A DNA stretch of 64,000 bases from positions 47,717,559 to 47,781,558 of the forward strand of contig NC_082686.1 of the NCBI RefSeq assembly GCF_949987515.2, written 5' to 3'. This document shows, piece by piece, positions 26,301 to 35,757 of the stretch. How positions within the stretch are numbered: position 1 is the stretch's first letter; each line of letters opens with the position of its first letter. A program made the translations under genes and the position numbers. Origin of the DNA: Delphinus delphis. Taxonomy: Eukaryota > Chordata > Mammalia > Artiodactyla > Delphinidae. The notes beneath the pieces were generated by a model. It made no database searches and was not told the origin of the DNA. It saw only the letters and a list, made by a program, of their open reading frames with translations.

Positions 26301-29300
26301 GTCCAACTGCTTCCCTTCATTAACAAAAATGCAGAGAAAGAATGGCATTACAACAGGGACAGTACAGAAAAGCTGATTATTTTGGCCCACTGGTAAAATT
26401 TAGGACAAAAAGCTACTTAGCACAATGCCAGCTTATCAATCAACACCAGCATTCTGCTGTGTCAGGAATTAGACATTATTTTCACAAGCTTTGAGGCCAA
26501 TACCAGGTAGAAATCAAAATAAATGCACTGGAGGAAAAAGTTTAAATTAGAAAATATATAACTACCAATTCTTTATAATATAAGGGATTTTTTTTTTTTG
26601 CGGTACGCAGGCCTCTCACTGTTGCGGCCTCTCCCGTTGCGGAGCACCCAGGCTCAGCGGCCATGGCTCACGGGCCTAGCCGCTCCGTGGCATGTGGGAT
26701 CTTCCCGGACTGGGGCATGAACCCGTGTCCCCTGCATCGGCAGGCGGACTCTCAACTACTGCGCCACCAGGGAAGCCCAATATAAGGGGTTTTATTTCCA
26801 ACTCTCAGGAATCCTTTGCACTGCTTTTCAGTCACTTTCTCCCCCACTCAGTCTACCTTCTCAAGTTATAATAAGAACTTTTGGAATTAAAGGTTGAAGT
26901 TGGAAAATAAGCCCAAAGACAATTTTGAAAGCATATTTCATAAATGAGAAATGAAGACATACAGCTCTAGAATGTAATGGGAACACCCTGAAATGCTATT
27001 ATCTTTTCATGTGGTCTATTTTCATATCTAAAAGCTACTAAGGAGATTTAAAAGACTATCAAGACATTATGTTACTGGAAATCACTCTTGGTTTTGGTAC
27101 CTTTTTAAGGTTCCGAACATTCCACAATATTTTACATTAAAATTCTGTGAAAATGCATCTTTCTCTTACTTTTCTTACAACAAATTAGTTTGATTGATCT
27201 GAAAGATCTTCTTAAGTAAGCTGGACCATATCATTTCCTGCTTAAAACTTTCCAGTAACTTCCCACTGCTATTGCCTATACATAAGCCTCCAAACTCCCA
27301 TTACTCCACTCCTGCCACTCCAGCTTCCCACAGGTAACTTTGGTGGATTCAGAAAGTACTAATCTCTTCCTCAAAGAAAACAGTTTGAAAAGATTAGGTA
27401 CTGAAAAGATCAGGTACTATGTACTCAATTTCCACAGGCATAAATTGAAACTTTGTGAATACTGGTAAGAATACAGACAAATTTTAAAAAAGAAAAGACA
27501 TTCACTTCTGCCTAGTATGTCACACAATCAAAGTATTATTTAAAACAATCTATTAGATAACTTAGCTTTTTTTCCATCCAGGATTTGAATAAGTTTCATC
27601 TCTTCATAATGAATAACTGTCCAGCAGAGTCAACTCCATGACTCCATGTGATTCTGCTAAGTGAATTCAAAAAATATGTGGAGCTGAAACTTGTATAGAA
27701 TCCTGACATTAATGCATGAAGCAAAAATCAATTGTCAAAATTACTCTTGAAAATTCTTCAGAAGAGTAACACACTGTAAATGCAAGTTAGGTGCTATTAT
27801 TATCCGCATTTTACACATAAAGCAACTGAAGCCCAGAGAGATCAAGAAGCTTGCCCAAGGCAAGATTCAAACAAGCAATCTGACTCCACATTGCCTAAAC
27901 TTTACTTCTATACTGCATGGATTGTCATCCACACTTTATGAAAAATGAATATCATCAGAATCACATCCAGACTCACACTCTGGAACTGAAACAAAGGAAA
28001 CAGTTCAGGTATTATATCTTGCTCACTATTGACCCCAGAGCAAAAGGACAAAGAGAATCATCAGCATAATTAGGTCTTTTTCTTTTTGCCAAGCAAGTGT
28101 AACTGATTTCATTTTAGTTAAAAGCACATTTGATGTGACTCCACTGTACAACGATCATCAGGATAGTCTTTATCCTGAAGGAACTCTAGAGACAGTGCAG
28201 GATACAAACAAGTGAACTGGCAGCCTCTCAAAAGAACTACTGCTGATCAAACACTGAAACCCCAATTCACATTAAGAAAATGTACATTAGGTGACTAGAA
28301 ACTTGTGTAGCTAATAACTAGAAAATTTTTAGTTCAAAGAGTAGCATATATACACATACTTACATACAAACTATGTGGGTAAAACATAAGGATTAGGAAC
28401 AAATAAGTAATAAATCTAAAAGGAAACAATGAGAAACATAGTAAATACTATGTCTTCTTTCTCTACTACAAACACTGCTGAAACTTGTCAAAGAGACAAA
28501 ACATAGGAACCTGCCCTCCACCTCCTGCAGAAGCAAATCTACTATGGAAAACAAGTTACATTTAAACACCAAAGCAACAAAGTATTGATACAATCCCCAT
28601 AAATTTATTAGAATACAAAGTAAGAAAACAATCAGGGTTTGAATCATCAGTCAAGGCTACTTCAGTGAAGGTTACTTAGAACAATCTGCTCTGGAACGAA
28701 AATGACTAACAAACGACAGTCAGGAAAATACTCCACGGAGGAAAAACAACGCCAAAAGGGTTATTCAACACACAGACACAGAAGAAATTCAGGAGACCAG
28801 AAAGGGAGCTCTAAAACAAGTCCTGCGATGGTAATATGACTATGTTACAGACGGCTTTCAATGACATGAATTTGGTAATAAGGAATCAATGTAAATTCTT
28901 AGCGAGTATTTATAAAATATTACTCTGATGATCACACACATATAGTCACTAAAAGGAAATGAGCTAGAATCAGGTACATTAATCCATGTGTAAGGAAATA
29001 AAATAGGTACAGTAATCTCCCCTTTATCTATAGGGGATACATTCGAAGACCTCCAGTGAATGCCTGAAATTGTGAATAGTACTGAAACCTATATATACAT
29101 TTTTTCCTATATATAAGTACCAAGGATAAAGTTTAATTTATACATTAGGCACTATAAGAGATTCATAACAATAACTAATAATAAAATCGAACAATTATAA
29201 CAATATACTATAATAAAATTATGTGAATGTGGTCTCTTTCTCAAATTATTGTACAAATTTAATGCCTTTTCCATCTTAACTAAACACACACTGTGGCTGT

Positions 29301-32300
29301 AACTTTTGCAGTTTGAGTGTGACAGCAAAACTAGCACAGATTTCTTTCCTTCTTCACAGTTCAGAAATAGATTTATTCTCACCATAGATCTTAGCAACCT
29401 CACCATATGATTATTTTTCCTTTCCCTTTAAGTCAAGCACATTCACCTTTTCACTGAAAAGAAGCAGTTTAACGGCTTCTCTCTAGCGTATCTGAATTGC
29501 CAGCATCACTACTCTTGTGCTTTGGGTATTAAGTAAAATAAGGGTTACTAGTAGAAGAGTCAATCTGATAGCTACAAAGTGACTAATGGGCAGGATATGC
29601 TGGACAAAGGGATGATTCACATCCAGGGTAGGATGCAGTGCGACTGTGTATTGCTACTCAGAGTGGTGCACAATTTAAAATTTATGAGTTGTTTATTTCT
29701 GGAATTTTCCATTTAATATTTTCAGACCACCGTTTACTGTGGATAACCGAAACTACAGAAAGCTGAGACCGGGTAAGAGGGAACTACTATATTACTTATC
29801 ACCATAATTACACATTTACATCCGGTTAAAATATACATGAGGTGGTTCCATGTTTCTCTTAAATGGTTTTATTCCCTTAAACTTACCAAATTCCAAAGGA
29901 ATATTTTAAAATTTGGATCCCAACTTTACAGAAGTAGCAATCAACTCTGGAACACTTACCTCATGAGAAACAATCTTTCAGTATTTAATTGACCAATTGT
30001 TACTTTTATAAGAATCAAATCTAGGCTAAAAGATACCTAAGATATTAAAAGTCCTTTCCCATATTATGTCCTGAAATTTAAAAATCTACAACCACCCCAC
30101 CTACTAAATTGTAACACAGAGAACTCTTTACCTAAGAAGAATCTACTTGTAACAATGCTGCTTCCAGGGCTTCCCAGGTGGCGCAGTGGTTTAGAATCCG
30201 CCTGCCAATGCAGGGGACACTGGTTCAAGCCCTGGTCCGGGAAGATCTCACATGCCGCAGAGCAACTAAGCCCTTGAACCACAACTGTTGAGCCTGTGCT
30301 CTACAGTCCGAGAGCCACAACTACTGAGCCCGCACACCGCAACTACTGAAGCTTGCATGCCTAGAGCCCGTGCTCTGCAACAAGAGAAGCCACCGCAATG
30401 AGAAGCCCGTGCACCACAACGAAGACCCAACGCAGCCAAAAATAAATAAAATAAATTTATATTAAAAAAAAGAATGCTGCTTCTGAAGGATTATGGTTGT
30501 AGTTCATACAAAAATCACATGATTTATAAAAAGAATGCCTAAATGAGGTTTACGACTATTAAACCAATTTCTAGGATAAACTGGTAGAATACAAGTGAAA
30601 AGCTGGAAATTTTGAAAAAGTATTCCGTTTGTGGGAATTTTTTAAAAATGTCAAATGATGAAGCTTCATCAGTTAATTCACTCAACACCTGCTATGTGCC
30701 AGTTTCTGAAAAACGGTGAGAAAGATAGAGCCAGTCCCAGCCTTCACAGAGTCAAGAGTTTAGTAGGAAAGACATGAATAAATGACTCTAGTACCATGTG
30801 GTAAGTGCTGTGGAAGAGAAAAATTCAGTGTTATGTAATCACATAACGGTATGCTTAGGTAGAAGTGTTTCAGAAAAGGTGAAATTACCTACATGTTGTG
30901 ACTTGAAGGATGAGAAGGTAGGGGTATTGGGCATTGTTACAGAACATCCAAAGGCAAGAAACAAGTGGCAAGAGATGAAGACAAGAGGTAAGCAGGATCA
31001 AGATGACAGAGGGTCTTAAATCATGATGAATTTGAACTTTACCTCGGTGAGCAGTGAACAGACCACTTAACAGTTCTAAGCATGGGACTGTTAGGATTTA
31101 CTCTAGCACTGACAAAATGGATTGGAGGAAGACACTAATGAGAGTATCAGTTATTCACTCAAGAAATAGCAGTGGGAATGGAGGAGTAGTCAGATATTTA
31201 AGAAGTAGAATTTTCTGGGCTTCCCTGGTGGTGCAGTGGTTGGGAGTCCGCCTGCCGATGCAGGGGACACGGGTTCATGCCCCGGTCCGGGAGGATCCCA
31301 CATGCCATGGAGCAGCTGGGCCCGTGAGCCATGGCCGCTGAGTCTGCACGTCTGGAGCCCGTGCTCCGCAACAGGAGAGGCCACAACAGTGACAGGCCCA
31401 CGTACTGCAAAAAAAAAAAAAAAAAGAAGTAGAATTTTCTCGACATGTTTCTAGATTGGATGTGGAGAACATGGAAAGAATAGAAAGTTAGGGATGATAT
31501 CCAAGTTTCTGGCTTGGGAAACTAGTTAGATGACACACATTAAATGATAAGGAATAGTCTCAGGAGAAACAGGAGTCTGGTGTGAAACACTTGTAAGGTA
31601 ATGAGGTGAAGATTTCCTTTAAATCTGGGCCTTTTGAGAGGTCTGGGCTATAAACAAGAAATTAGGGGGCCATCAGTATATAAGTGTTAAGTGAAGCTTC
31701 TGGAGGGCAAGCAAGCATCCAGTGAAGGTATGGAATATAAGAATGCCTATGACAGAACAATGAAGGTCACCAAAAGAGGCAGAGAAAAGAGCCTGGAAAG
31801 GAGACTGAGAGGAATCAGCAAAGAGAGGTATCAGGAAGTTTTAAAAAAAGCAAAGAAAATCAGGACAACACAGTGCCTCAGAAGCCAAAGGAAAAATTAT
31901 GAAATTAAGAGAAGACAATGTGAAATATTGCAAAGCATCAAGTAAGATAAAGACTGAAAGGTGTTCTCTAGACTTAATTATATAAGAATGTCACTAGTGA
32001 CCCTGATTTTAAAAAAAAAAAATTAGAAACAGATCATTGAGGGGGAAGAACTATTTCATTTCAACCATGACTGATAACAGCAGGTTACTCAGTTTTTGAC
32101 CCCTTTATTAAAATGTTTAGGTACATCTCTCCCTTCCTATTCTAAAGGACTGACTTAGTGGTTCCTAAACATTTCCTGTTGGGATAACTCTTGTGTAACA
32201 TTGAAAAAACTTGAACACTAGAATAACTGCTTTTTAAAATCATCAAATTAAAAACAATTGGATAAAACACTACTATAAAGTCAATAATAAATACATGCAC

Positions 32301-35300
32301 ATTAGAAAAAAAATCACAGGGACTTCCCTGGTGGTGCAGTGGTTAAGAATCTGCCTGCCAATTCAGGGGACATGGGTTTGAGCCCTAGTCTGGGAAGATC
32401 CCACATGTCGTGGAGCAATTAAGCCCATGTGCCACAACTACTGCGCTTGCACTCTAGAGCCCATGAGCCACAGCTACTGAGCCTGTGTGCCACAACTACT
32501 GAAGCCCAGGTGCCTAGAACCTGTGCTCTGCAAAAAGAGAAGCCACCGCAGTGAGAAGCCCGCACACCGCAACGAAGAGTGGCCCCCGCTTGCTGCAACT
32601 GAGAGCCCATGCGCAGCAACTAAGAACCAATGCAGCCAAAAATAAATAAATATATTAGAATAAAAAAAATCACAGGTTGCTTGAAAAAAGAAATACCTAA
32701 GACATTTGTGCAACCAGATACCATGCTTGGTGTATATGTGGGCATGATGCTCCCCTGTGATAACTCTGGTCCAAAGACTGAGAAGTCCTGTGGATTAGAT
32801 GACTGGCAAAGAACCTTGCCAACTTTGAAAAATCTGTAATTCTCAAGTTTTCAAAATAAATTACTAAAGCAAAATGGCACATCATGGTAGATTTTATAAT
32901 CGCCCGAAGTAGAATATGATTTAATACTTTACCTCTATCTCACACACTATCAACTGTGATTAGATGCCTCTCTGGTGAAATCCTAAAATCCCCATTAATT
33001 AAACAAAAATATGAATTTTTGCTTCTGCTTTACAAGTATATGCTATCCTAGAAAAAAAAATAATTTGATATAGCCTGCTTGCACGTGAATATCTCAAACC
33101 CAATAGACAGAAGCCCAGTTATTTTATAAGTTCATTTTTACATTAAGGCAAACATAAGCCAACAGACAATAACCACTGATTTTCCACTTTATTCACTGAT
33201 ATTGAACCCTGAACTGACAATATTTGTCCATTCCTTCATTGCCTTAAAAATTATAGCTATTGCTCAGGTGGAGAAAGAACAGTCAGAGCATCAGGATTCT
33301 GCCAGTTTTTCCATCAGTTCAAACAAATGCTTTCTTGTTTACAAAACCCACTGAGGTTGACAATTTAAAGGTGCTATTCAAATATAAAGCAATTTCTCCA
33401 ACCACAGATAATAATAAATTACAATTTGTGGTCAGTTATATTTAGGTAGTCTAATAATAACTCTGAGAACTAGACTGAGAACTAGAACTAGAACTAGAAC
33501 TAGACAAAAAAGTCTTTCAGTATTTATTGGTCACCATCAGCTAAAATACAAATTTCCATTAAAAAAATGGCAAAGACATTCTTACTGTTGCTTTACTAAA
33601 GGATCATCTAGTAACCCAAAGCAAGACTACAGGTACCACCCCACAAATTCCACAAGGACAGTATATGCAAGTGTTCTGCTCAGCTTTATTTTGGGTCAAA
33701 AGGAATCATTTTAAAGCAGTTCAAGTTACAAAGAATTCAATGTTAAAGTCTAATTTTTAGTGGCAGTCAGGTTAATTTAAAAAAATGTTCTGATAAAACT
33801 ACAATACACCATGAAATTTAAATATTATCAGTGTTGACCTAGACAATGCTGAAAAGCTGAAAATGGGATTTAAGGAAATCTAAAATCTGAAAGACAGTTT
33901 GCTGAATTCTATCAAATACCAAACAGGTGAGGTGGGGTAGTATTTGAAACTGCAATGAAATATCAAAACCTTGTCTCTTTTATAGAAATTATCTTTATTT
34001 TTGGTGATTATTATAGAACAGAGAACTTTTATGTATTTTTCATTCACCTACTATTCTTCTGTGATTAAAATAAGCAAATGAAATAGGAAATGACCAGAGA
34101 ATTTCATAAATATGAAAACAACAAGACAAATGATGACTAATTCAAAGAATCACCTTGATTACCACTCTCATTAATAGCACTCAGAATCACCAATTTTTAG
34201 GGCTGGAAGAAATATAAGAGATCCAATATTTTAATTCTCTTATTCTACAGGGATGACACTAACATCGAAGAGATAAAATGACTTTCTCAAGGTAACCATG
34301 TTGGAGAGCCCGATATAAAGCACACTTCTCCTGGTTCTCACAATCCATGGGTTCTTCCAGCATACCTGTACTGCATGCATTTTCTTTTTAAAGCAGTATC
34401 TTACTCTCCCATTAGAAAGACTATTTGGCTCTCTCAGGGCCTAGCACAACGCCAGAGATATAGGATGCACTAAACTAAGGTAGTTTGCTTCCACATCAGA
34501 ACTTCCTTTAAAATTAATTTGACTATCTTAGTAAAAACATGTCTTCAGTCTGAATAATATAATGTGGAAATAACTTGCAAATGTATATAATTGGGAGTTT
34601 TTTGACCAAAGGTTACTGTGAACTCTGATTTACTCCGTAACCGCCACTGTACAATCTCAGACTCAGATAAAATCCTCCACCTCACGTCATCTCACCCCAG
34701 TATTGTTAAATGCAGCCAGGCCAATTCCCCCCACAGCTGTCAGATACCAGAAGGATTTAATAGTTCAACAAAGCCATACAAAGCAGTTAATTCACCAGAC
34801 ACTCCGACGCTTGGCTTAACCGTATGTCAGGCTTGGTCATGTAAATTTCCAGGTAAAATTTAAAAATGAATTTAAGATGCTTCTACCCCAAAAGTTTAAG
34901 AACTCATGCCCACAGATGAAATAAATGCCACTGAACACCATTTTACTCTTGTCAACCAACAGTCACTGTATTTACCTATCCCCAACCCTAAAATACTTCA
35001 AAAAAGGGGATTCGCTTGTTATTAAAAGATTATTACTAATTAAGTCCTAGGCCTTAGACATGACCAAGGCAATTCACATCACAACGTACCGATAGTTAAG
35101 GGAATTTGGCTTCCTTCATTAGTTAGTTAAATACAATCATCACATTTGCAAATGTCCCCGTACCCACAACGCTAAGGATAAATGCTGTGTCACTGAGAAG
35201 AAAAGCAAATATTTTTCTGAAACCAAAAGGAAGCTCTTAACGAATGTTGCTAACCTGTGCCCTCGGGCTACTCTATTCCCTATAAAGGCAGCCAGAACTG

Positions 35301-35757
35301 AGTTTCCCTAAACCCACGCGCTGCCTGTTGGCAGCTTCCGTCTGATGGGAAGCCCCCTGACGAGCACAACTCGTCAAGGAAAGGCTGCACCTGCCGGGTT
35401 CTACCTCCAGGGCTCGGGGCTGCTTCTCACCATTTCCAGGTGAGTACCGGGGCCCTCGGGGTGTCCGCTGCCCGGGGCCGGACTGGCCCTGCCCTCCGGG
35501 GTCTTCCGTTCACTGTTGCGCTTCAGGCCGCTGGCGTCGCCTCGGCCCCCGGTCTCCCGGCGCCGCCGCTGCCGGCTCCACAGGTACATGGCACCCGCGC
35601 CCAGCAGCAGGGGCGCCCCGACCGCCAGCGCCAGCTGCCATCGCGGCAGGCCCCCGGTGCCCGGGCCCGCAGTCGCACTGCCGCCGCCCACCCCACTCCC
35701 GGAGCCGGGAATAGCCGCTGCGACCACCGCCGCCTCCACAGGCTTAGAAGCGGCCAT
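5688..35757 (-). CDS. TOMM70: TOMM70 gene, exons 1-9 (3' end off window)
   Basis: TOMM70 is an outer mitochondrial membrane receptor of the TOM complex. It has one N-terminal membrane anchor and a cytosolic TPR superhelix. It receives Hsp70/Hsp90-bound, internally targeted preproteins such as metabolite carriers and hands them to the TOM pore; in vertebrates it is also described as a platform for MAVS signalling. Nine coding exons were located by matching the protein and checking splice sites: 35431-35757, 21687-21860, 18018-18144, 16284-16393, 13190-13338, 10702-10909, 7864-7998, 6681-6788 and 5688-5804. All introns are GT-AG and phases agree across every junction, giving 485 codons with no stop or frameshift. 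The human protein is about 608 residues, so roughly the last 120 (the C-terminal TPRs) are encoded beyond the left edge. Intron 1 is the largest, at about 13.6 kb. Confidence 0.97.
5805..6680 (-). other. TOMM70 intron 8
   Basis: 876-bp AT-rich intron with standard GT-AG ends. No mobile element or RNA gene recognised. Confidence 0.7.
6681..6788 (-). CDS. TOMM70: TOMM70 exon 8: TPR
   Basis: Encodes residues 411-446 (LKILLDQVEEAVADF to AQKCFAL). Acceptor is ccttag and donor is TTG|gtaggt. One helix pair of the preprotein-binding TPR groove; phase 0 at both ends. Confidence 0.97.
6789..7863 (-). other. TOMM70 intron 7
   Basis: 1075-bp intron. Nothing recognised except a small local duplication at about 7545-7602, where 'catgtttttaatgtt' occurs twice around 'gttgaaacatgttttacatg'. 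Confidence 0.7.
7864..7998 (-). CDS. TOMM70: TOMM70 exon 7: TPR with poly-Gln turn
   Basis: Encodes residues 366-410 (LRANALIKRGSMYMQQQQ to DVYHHRGQ). Acceptor is atatag and donor is CAG|gtaaat. It contains four glutamines in a row and the end of one TPR plus the start of the next. Phase 0 at both ends. Confidence 0.97.
8420..8688 (-). mobile_element. Young 5'-truncated L1 3' UTR, nested
   Basis: Antisense L1 3' UTR, beginning with the tail side 'ttttttaaaatatctttattgg' and containing the C-rich 'cctccctcccacc' tract. Flanked by cattctttt at 8411-8419 and 8689-8697, a probable target-site duplication. Inserted in the older L1. Confidence 0.9.
8789..8995 (-). mobile_element. CHR-type SINE, short form, nested
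   Basis: Minus-strand SINE with an uninterrupted A-tail (T run to 8803) and the short CHR body. Flanked by gcttccactttt at 8777-8788 and 9002-9013, a perfect 12-bp target-site duplication, so it entered the old L1 recently. Confidence 0.96.
9726..10701 (-). other. TOMM70 intron 6, 5' half
   Basis: AT-rich intronic DNA. Only a 12-base C homopolymer at 10121-10132 stands out; no gene or known repeat recognised. Confidence 0.6.
10702..10909 (-). CDS. TOMM70: TOMM70 exon 6: core TPRs
   Basis: Encodes residues 296-365 (SGYLKAKQYMEEENYD to SLKEANVK). Acceptor is ttttcag and donor is AAG|gtacat. It begins the C-terminal TPR core that contacts preprotein. The reading IDAQGKY differs from the human IDAEGKY as I remember it, a conservative change. 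Confidence 0.97.
10910..13189 (-). other. TOMM70 intron 5
   Basis: Mostly unique AT-rich DNA. A stretch near 11430-11520 ('gatcactctggctgtgttgtg') resembles a widespread ancient mammalian repeat I cannot name. About 11955-12100 looks like an MIR/L2-age fragment. 13000-13075 is an AT-only tract. Confidence 0.55.
13190..13338 (-). CDS. TOMM70: TOMM70 exon 5: charged linker
   Basis: Encodes residues 247-295 and two bases of codon 296 (NREPLMPSPQFIKSYF to EALEVKE). Acceptor is tttcag and donor is AA|gtaagt. It carries the highly charged EKSDEDKDKEGEALEVKE segment, an exposed loop between the N-terminal clamp and the C-terminal TPR core. Confidence 0.97.
13339..14265 (-). other. TOMM70 intron 4, 5' part
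   Basis: No gene or named repeat. A local tandem duplication of about 22 bases ('tgagttaaaattatct' twice) lies at 13643-13682. Confidence 0.6.
14266..14603 (-). mobile_element. CHR-type SINE, long form
   Basis: Minus-strand long-form SINE whose tail is a (TTTA)n tract at about 14290-14330 in this orientation. Flanked by cagtgtgtctt at 14255-14265 and 14604-14614, an 11-bp perfect target-site duplication. Confidence 0.95.
14905..15070 (+). mobile_element. MIR SINE
   Basis: Contains the MIR core ('agctctgccacttattagctatgtgacctt', then 'tcatctctaaaat' and 'atagggttattgtaaa'). An ancient mammalian tRNA-derived SINE, strongly diverged. Confidence 0.85.
15655..15775 (+). mobile_element. L2/MIR-type 3' end fragment
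   Basis: 'gggcaaggaccatgtctt' followed by 'caataaatatttcttgaatt' is the typical 3' end of L2 and related ancient elements. Confidence 0.65.
15845..16063 (+). mobile_element. Non-autonomous hAT-type DNA transposon (MER-like)
   Basis: Contains 'aaaggccagatagtaaatattttaggct' and 'ccaataaaacactattgg', hallmarks of a common short hAT-Charlie-type element. Its ends are imperfect inverted repeats around 'agttggcaa' and 'ttggcaactt'. I do not assign the exact subfamily. Confidence 0.65.
16284..16393 (-). CDS. TOMM70: TOMM70 exon 4: helical segment after the clamp
   Basis: Encodes residues 210-246 (DVTAVCILEGFQN to KEKAKEKYK). Acceptor is tttctag and donor is AAG|gtaagt. This helical segment ends the clamp domain and leads to the charged linker in exon 5. 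Sequence is essentially identical to the human protein as remembered. Confidence 0.97.
16394..18017 (-). other. TOMM70 intron 3
   Basis: 1624-bp intron. A partial MIR-like piece is at about 16560-16645; the rest is unique AT-rich DNA with no gene or RNA seen. Confidence 0.6.
18018..18144 (-). CDS. TOMM70: TOMM70 exon 3: TPR2-3, chaperone clamp
   Basis: Encodes residues 168-209 plus the first base of codon 210 (QKWKEVAQDC to NKKECLE). Acceptor is cattacag and donor is GAAG|gtgagg. It contains the motif KALFRRAKAHEKL; its first arginine (residue 193 here) corresponds to human Arg192, the clamp residue known to be needed for Hsp90/Hsp70 tail binding. It is intact. Confidence 0.97.
18540..19555 (+). 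mobile_element. L2-type LINE fragment (tentative)
   Basis: A CT-rich stretch resembling the distal part of L2, including 'ttgcctgatctggcctctgctacctttccag' and ending near 'cagtcaataaaatttcgttgaa'. Frames are broken. The subfamily call is tentative; it lies in TOMM70 intron 2, antisense to the gene. Confidence 0.55.
19590..20196 (+). mobile_element. Old L1 3' fragment
   Basis: 'ctaccagagtggcaaatatt' and 'actgcaacactgaatgcaat' match the distal part of old L1M elements, strongly diverged. The BRD7 retrocopy is inserted at its right edge. Confidence 0.65.
20197..20230 (-). repeat. Retrocopy A-tail and left target-site duplication
   Basis: On the minus strand the retrocopy ends in an A-rich tail (20212-20230, interrupted AAATAAAT type), followed by the duplication ctaaaatttgttctt (plus-strand reading, 20197-20211). 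Confidence 0.95.
20231..21515 (-). pseudogene. BRD7 processed retrocopy (truncated isoform)
   Basis: An intronless copy of BRD7, the bromodomain subunit of PBAF SWI/SNF chromatin complexes. ATG is at 21363 with a good context (ggacATGG); a GC-rich leader of about 150 nt precedes it. The frame is open for 279 codons to 20524. Residues 1-257 follow BRD7: lysine-rich N-terminus, coiled basic region (RKRKKRKKREK), then the bromodomain at about 133-235, with acetyl-lysine-binding Asn at residue 210 (IYNKPETIYY). The parental ZA-loop Pro-Gly is Ser-Ser here (FIASSYSMI). After RKQKD a deletion of about 5 nt shifts the frame, adding 22 unrelated residues. Below the shift the BRD7 frame continues to KENKK and then stops at a GTAAAG. 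Bases 20231-20484 do not look like BRD7 coding sequence. BRD9 was considered, but the N-terminus and bromodomain fit BRD7 better. Confidence 0.92.
20248..20253 (-). promoter_or_regulatory. AGTAAA poly(A)-signal-like hexamer in retrocopy
   Basis: AGTAAA, a common variant of AATAAA, lies 17 nt upstream of the A-tail, in the normal window for the signal used by the parental transcript. Confidence 0.6.
21516..21530. repeat. Right target-site duplication of the BRD7 retrocopy
   Basis: ctaaaatttgttctt, identical over 15 bases to 20197-20211. Read on the minus strand the junction is TTTT|AAGAAC, close to the L1 endonuclease preference TT|AAAA, so L1 machinery made the insertion. Confidence 0.95.
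21687..21860 (-). CDS. TOMM70: TOMM70 exon 2: TPR1 and start of TPR2
   Basis: Encodes residues 110-167, NSLDRAQAAKNKGNKYF through AAAFEQL. Acceptor is ...tttcag and donor is TTG|gtatgt. The KNKGNKYFKAGKYEQAIQCYTEAI segment is the first tetratricopeptide repeat. With exon 3 it forms the clamp that binds the EEVD tails of Hsp70 and Hsp90, and the asparagine of the NKGN motif is expected to be a clamp residue. Phase 0 at both ends. Confidence 0.97.
22187..22405 (+). mobile_element. MER5A DNA transposon
   Basis: Starts 'cagtggttctcaatcaggg', passes 'caatgtctggagacatt' and 'gctgctaacattctacaatg', and ends 'ggctgaaaaacccc'. This is the standard full-length hAT-Charlie MER5A layout, in TOMM70 intron 1. 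Confidence 0.9.
22406..24499. other. TOMM70 intron 1 segment, no recognised gene
   Basis: Moderately AT-rich unique sequence. No exon-like match, named repeat or RNA gene seen on either strand. Confidence 0.55.
24530..24813 (-). mobile_element. CHR-type SINE, long form
   Basis: Minus-strand long form ('ggctgcattgggtctttgtt' to 'ccaccagggaagccc'), preceded by a (CTAC)n/(TATT)n simple tract at 24514-24548 in place of a pure tail. I could not define a clear target-site duplication. Confidence 0.93.
24882..24939. repeat. Local tandem duplication, about 29 bp
   Basis: 'aaaaaagaatgtaaaa' plus 'gttacagaatg' occurs twice in succession with a 2-base insertion in the second copy. Confidence 0.85.
25682..26037 (+). 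mobile_element. CHR-type SINE, long form
   Basis: Complete long form ending in an (AAATA)n tail. Flanked by tattataaattc at 25667-25678 and 26040-26051, a perfect 12-bp target-site duplication. Confidence 0.96.
26587..26778 (-). mobile_element. CHR-type SINE, short form
   Basis: Short form with a pure T run and a small internal deletion after 'ttgcggagcac'. Flanked by aatataaggg at 26577-26586 and 26779-26788. Confidence 0.96.
26789..29007. other. TOMM70 intron 1 segment with ancient repeat scraps
   Basis: An L2-like scrap at about 27215-27330 and an MIR-like scrap at about 27785-27905 ('tattatccgcattttac...gcccagagag'). No gene found. Confidence 0.55.
29008..29793. mobile_element. Tigger-type (pogo/mariner) DNA transposon
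   Basis: Imperfect terminal inverted repeats ('tacagtaatctccccttta' at the left, 'taagagggaactactata' at the right) with TA at each end. Internal sequence ('gtttatttctggaattttcca') is typical of non-autonomous Tigger elements. No transposase frame remains. Confidence 0.75.
30167..30470 (+). mobile_element. CHR-type SINE, long form
   Basis: Long form from 'gggcttcccaggtggcgca' to an A/T-rich tail. Flanked by aatgctgcttc at 30154-30164 and 30473-30483. Confidence 0.96.
30484..31200. other. TOMM70 intron 1 segment, ancient repeat-like
   Basis: 'cctgctatgtgccag...', 'gatgacagagggtcttaaatcatg' and 'gggactgttaggattta' resemble a widespread ancient mammalian repeat that continues past the SINE to about 31690. 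I cannot name the family. Confidence 0.45.
31217..31424 (+). mobile_element. CHR-type SINE, short form
   Basis: Short form with a pure A-tail. Flanked by agaagtagaattttct at 31201-31216 and 31425-31440, a perfect 16-bp target-site duplication indicating a young insertion. Confidence 0.98.
32320..32661 (+). mobile_element. CHR-type SINE, long form
   Basis: Long form from 'ggacttccctggtggtgca' to a mixed A-rich tail. Flanked by aaaaaaaatcacag at 32306-32319 and 32662-32675. Confidence 0.97.
32676..35300. other. TOMM70 intron 1, region next to promoter
   Basis: Mostly unique AT-rich DNA. A scrap near 34195-34290 ('gggctggaagaaatataagag') resembles an ancient MIR-age repeat. No other exon found. 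Confidence 0.55.
33465..33504. repeat. (GAACTA)n microsatellite
   Basis: Hexamer gaacta repeated about five times with one interruption ('gaactagactga'). Confidence 0.85.
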
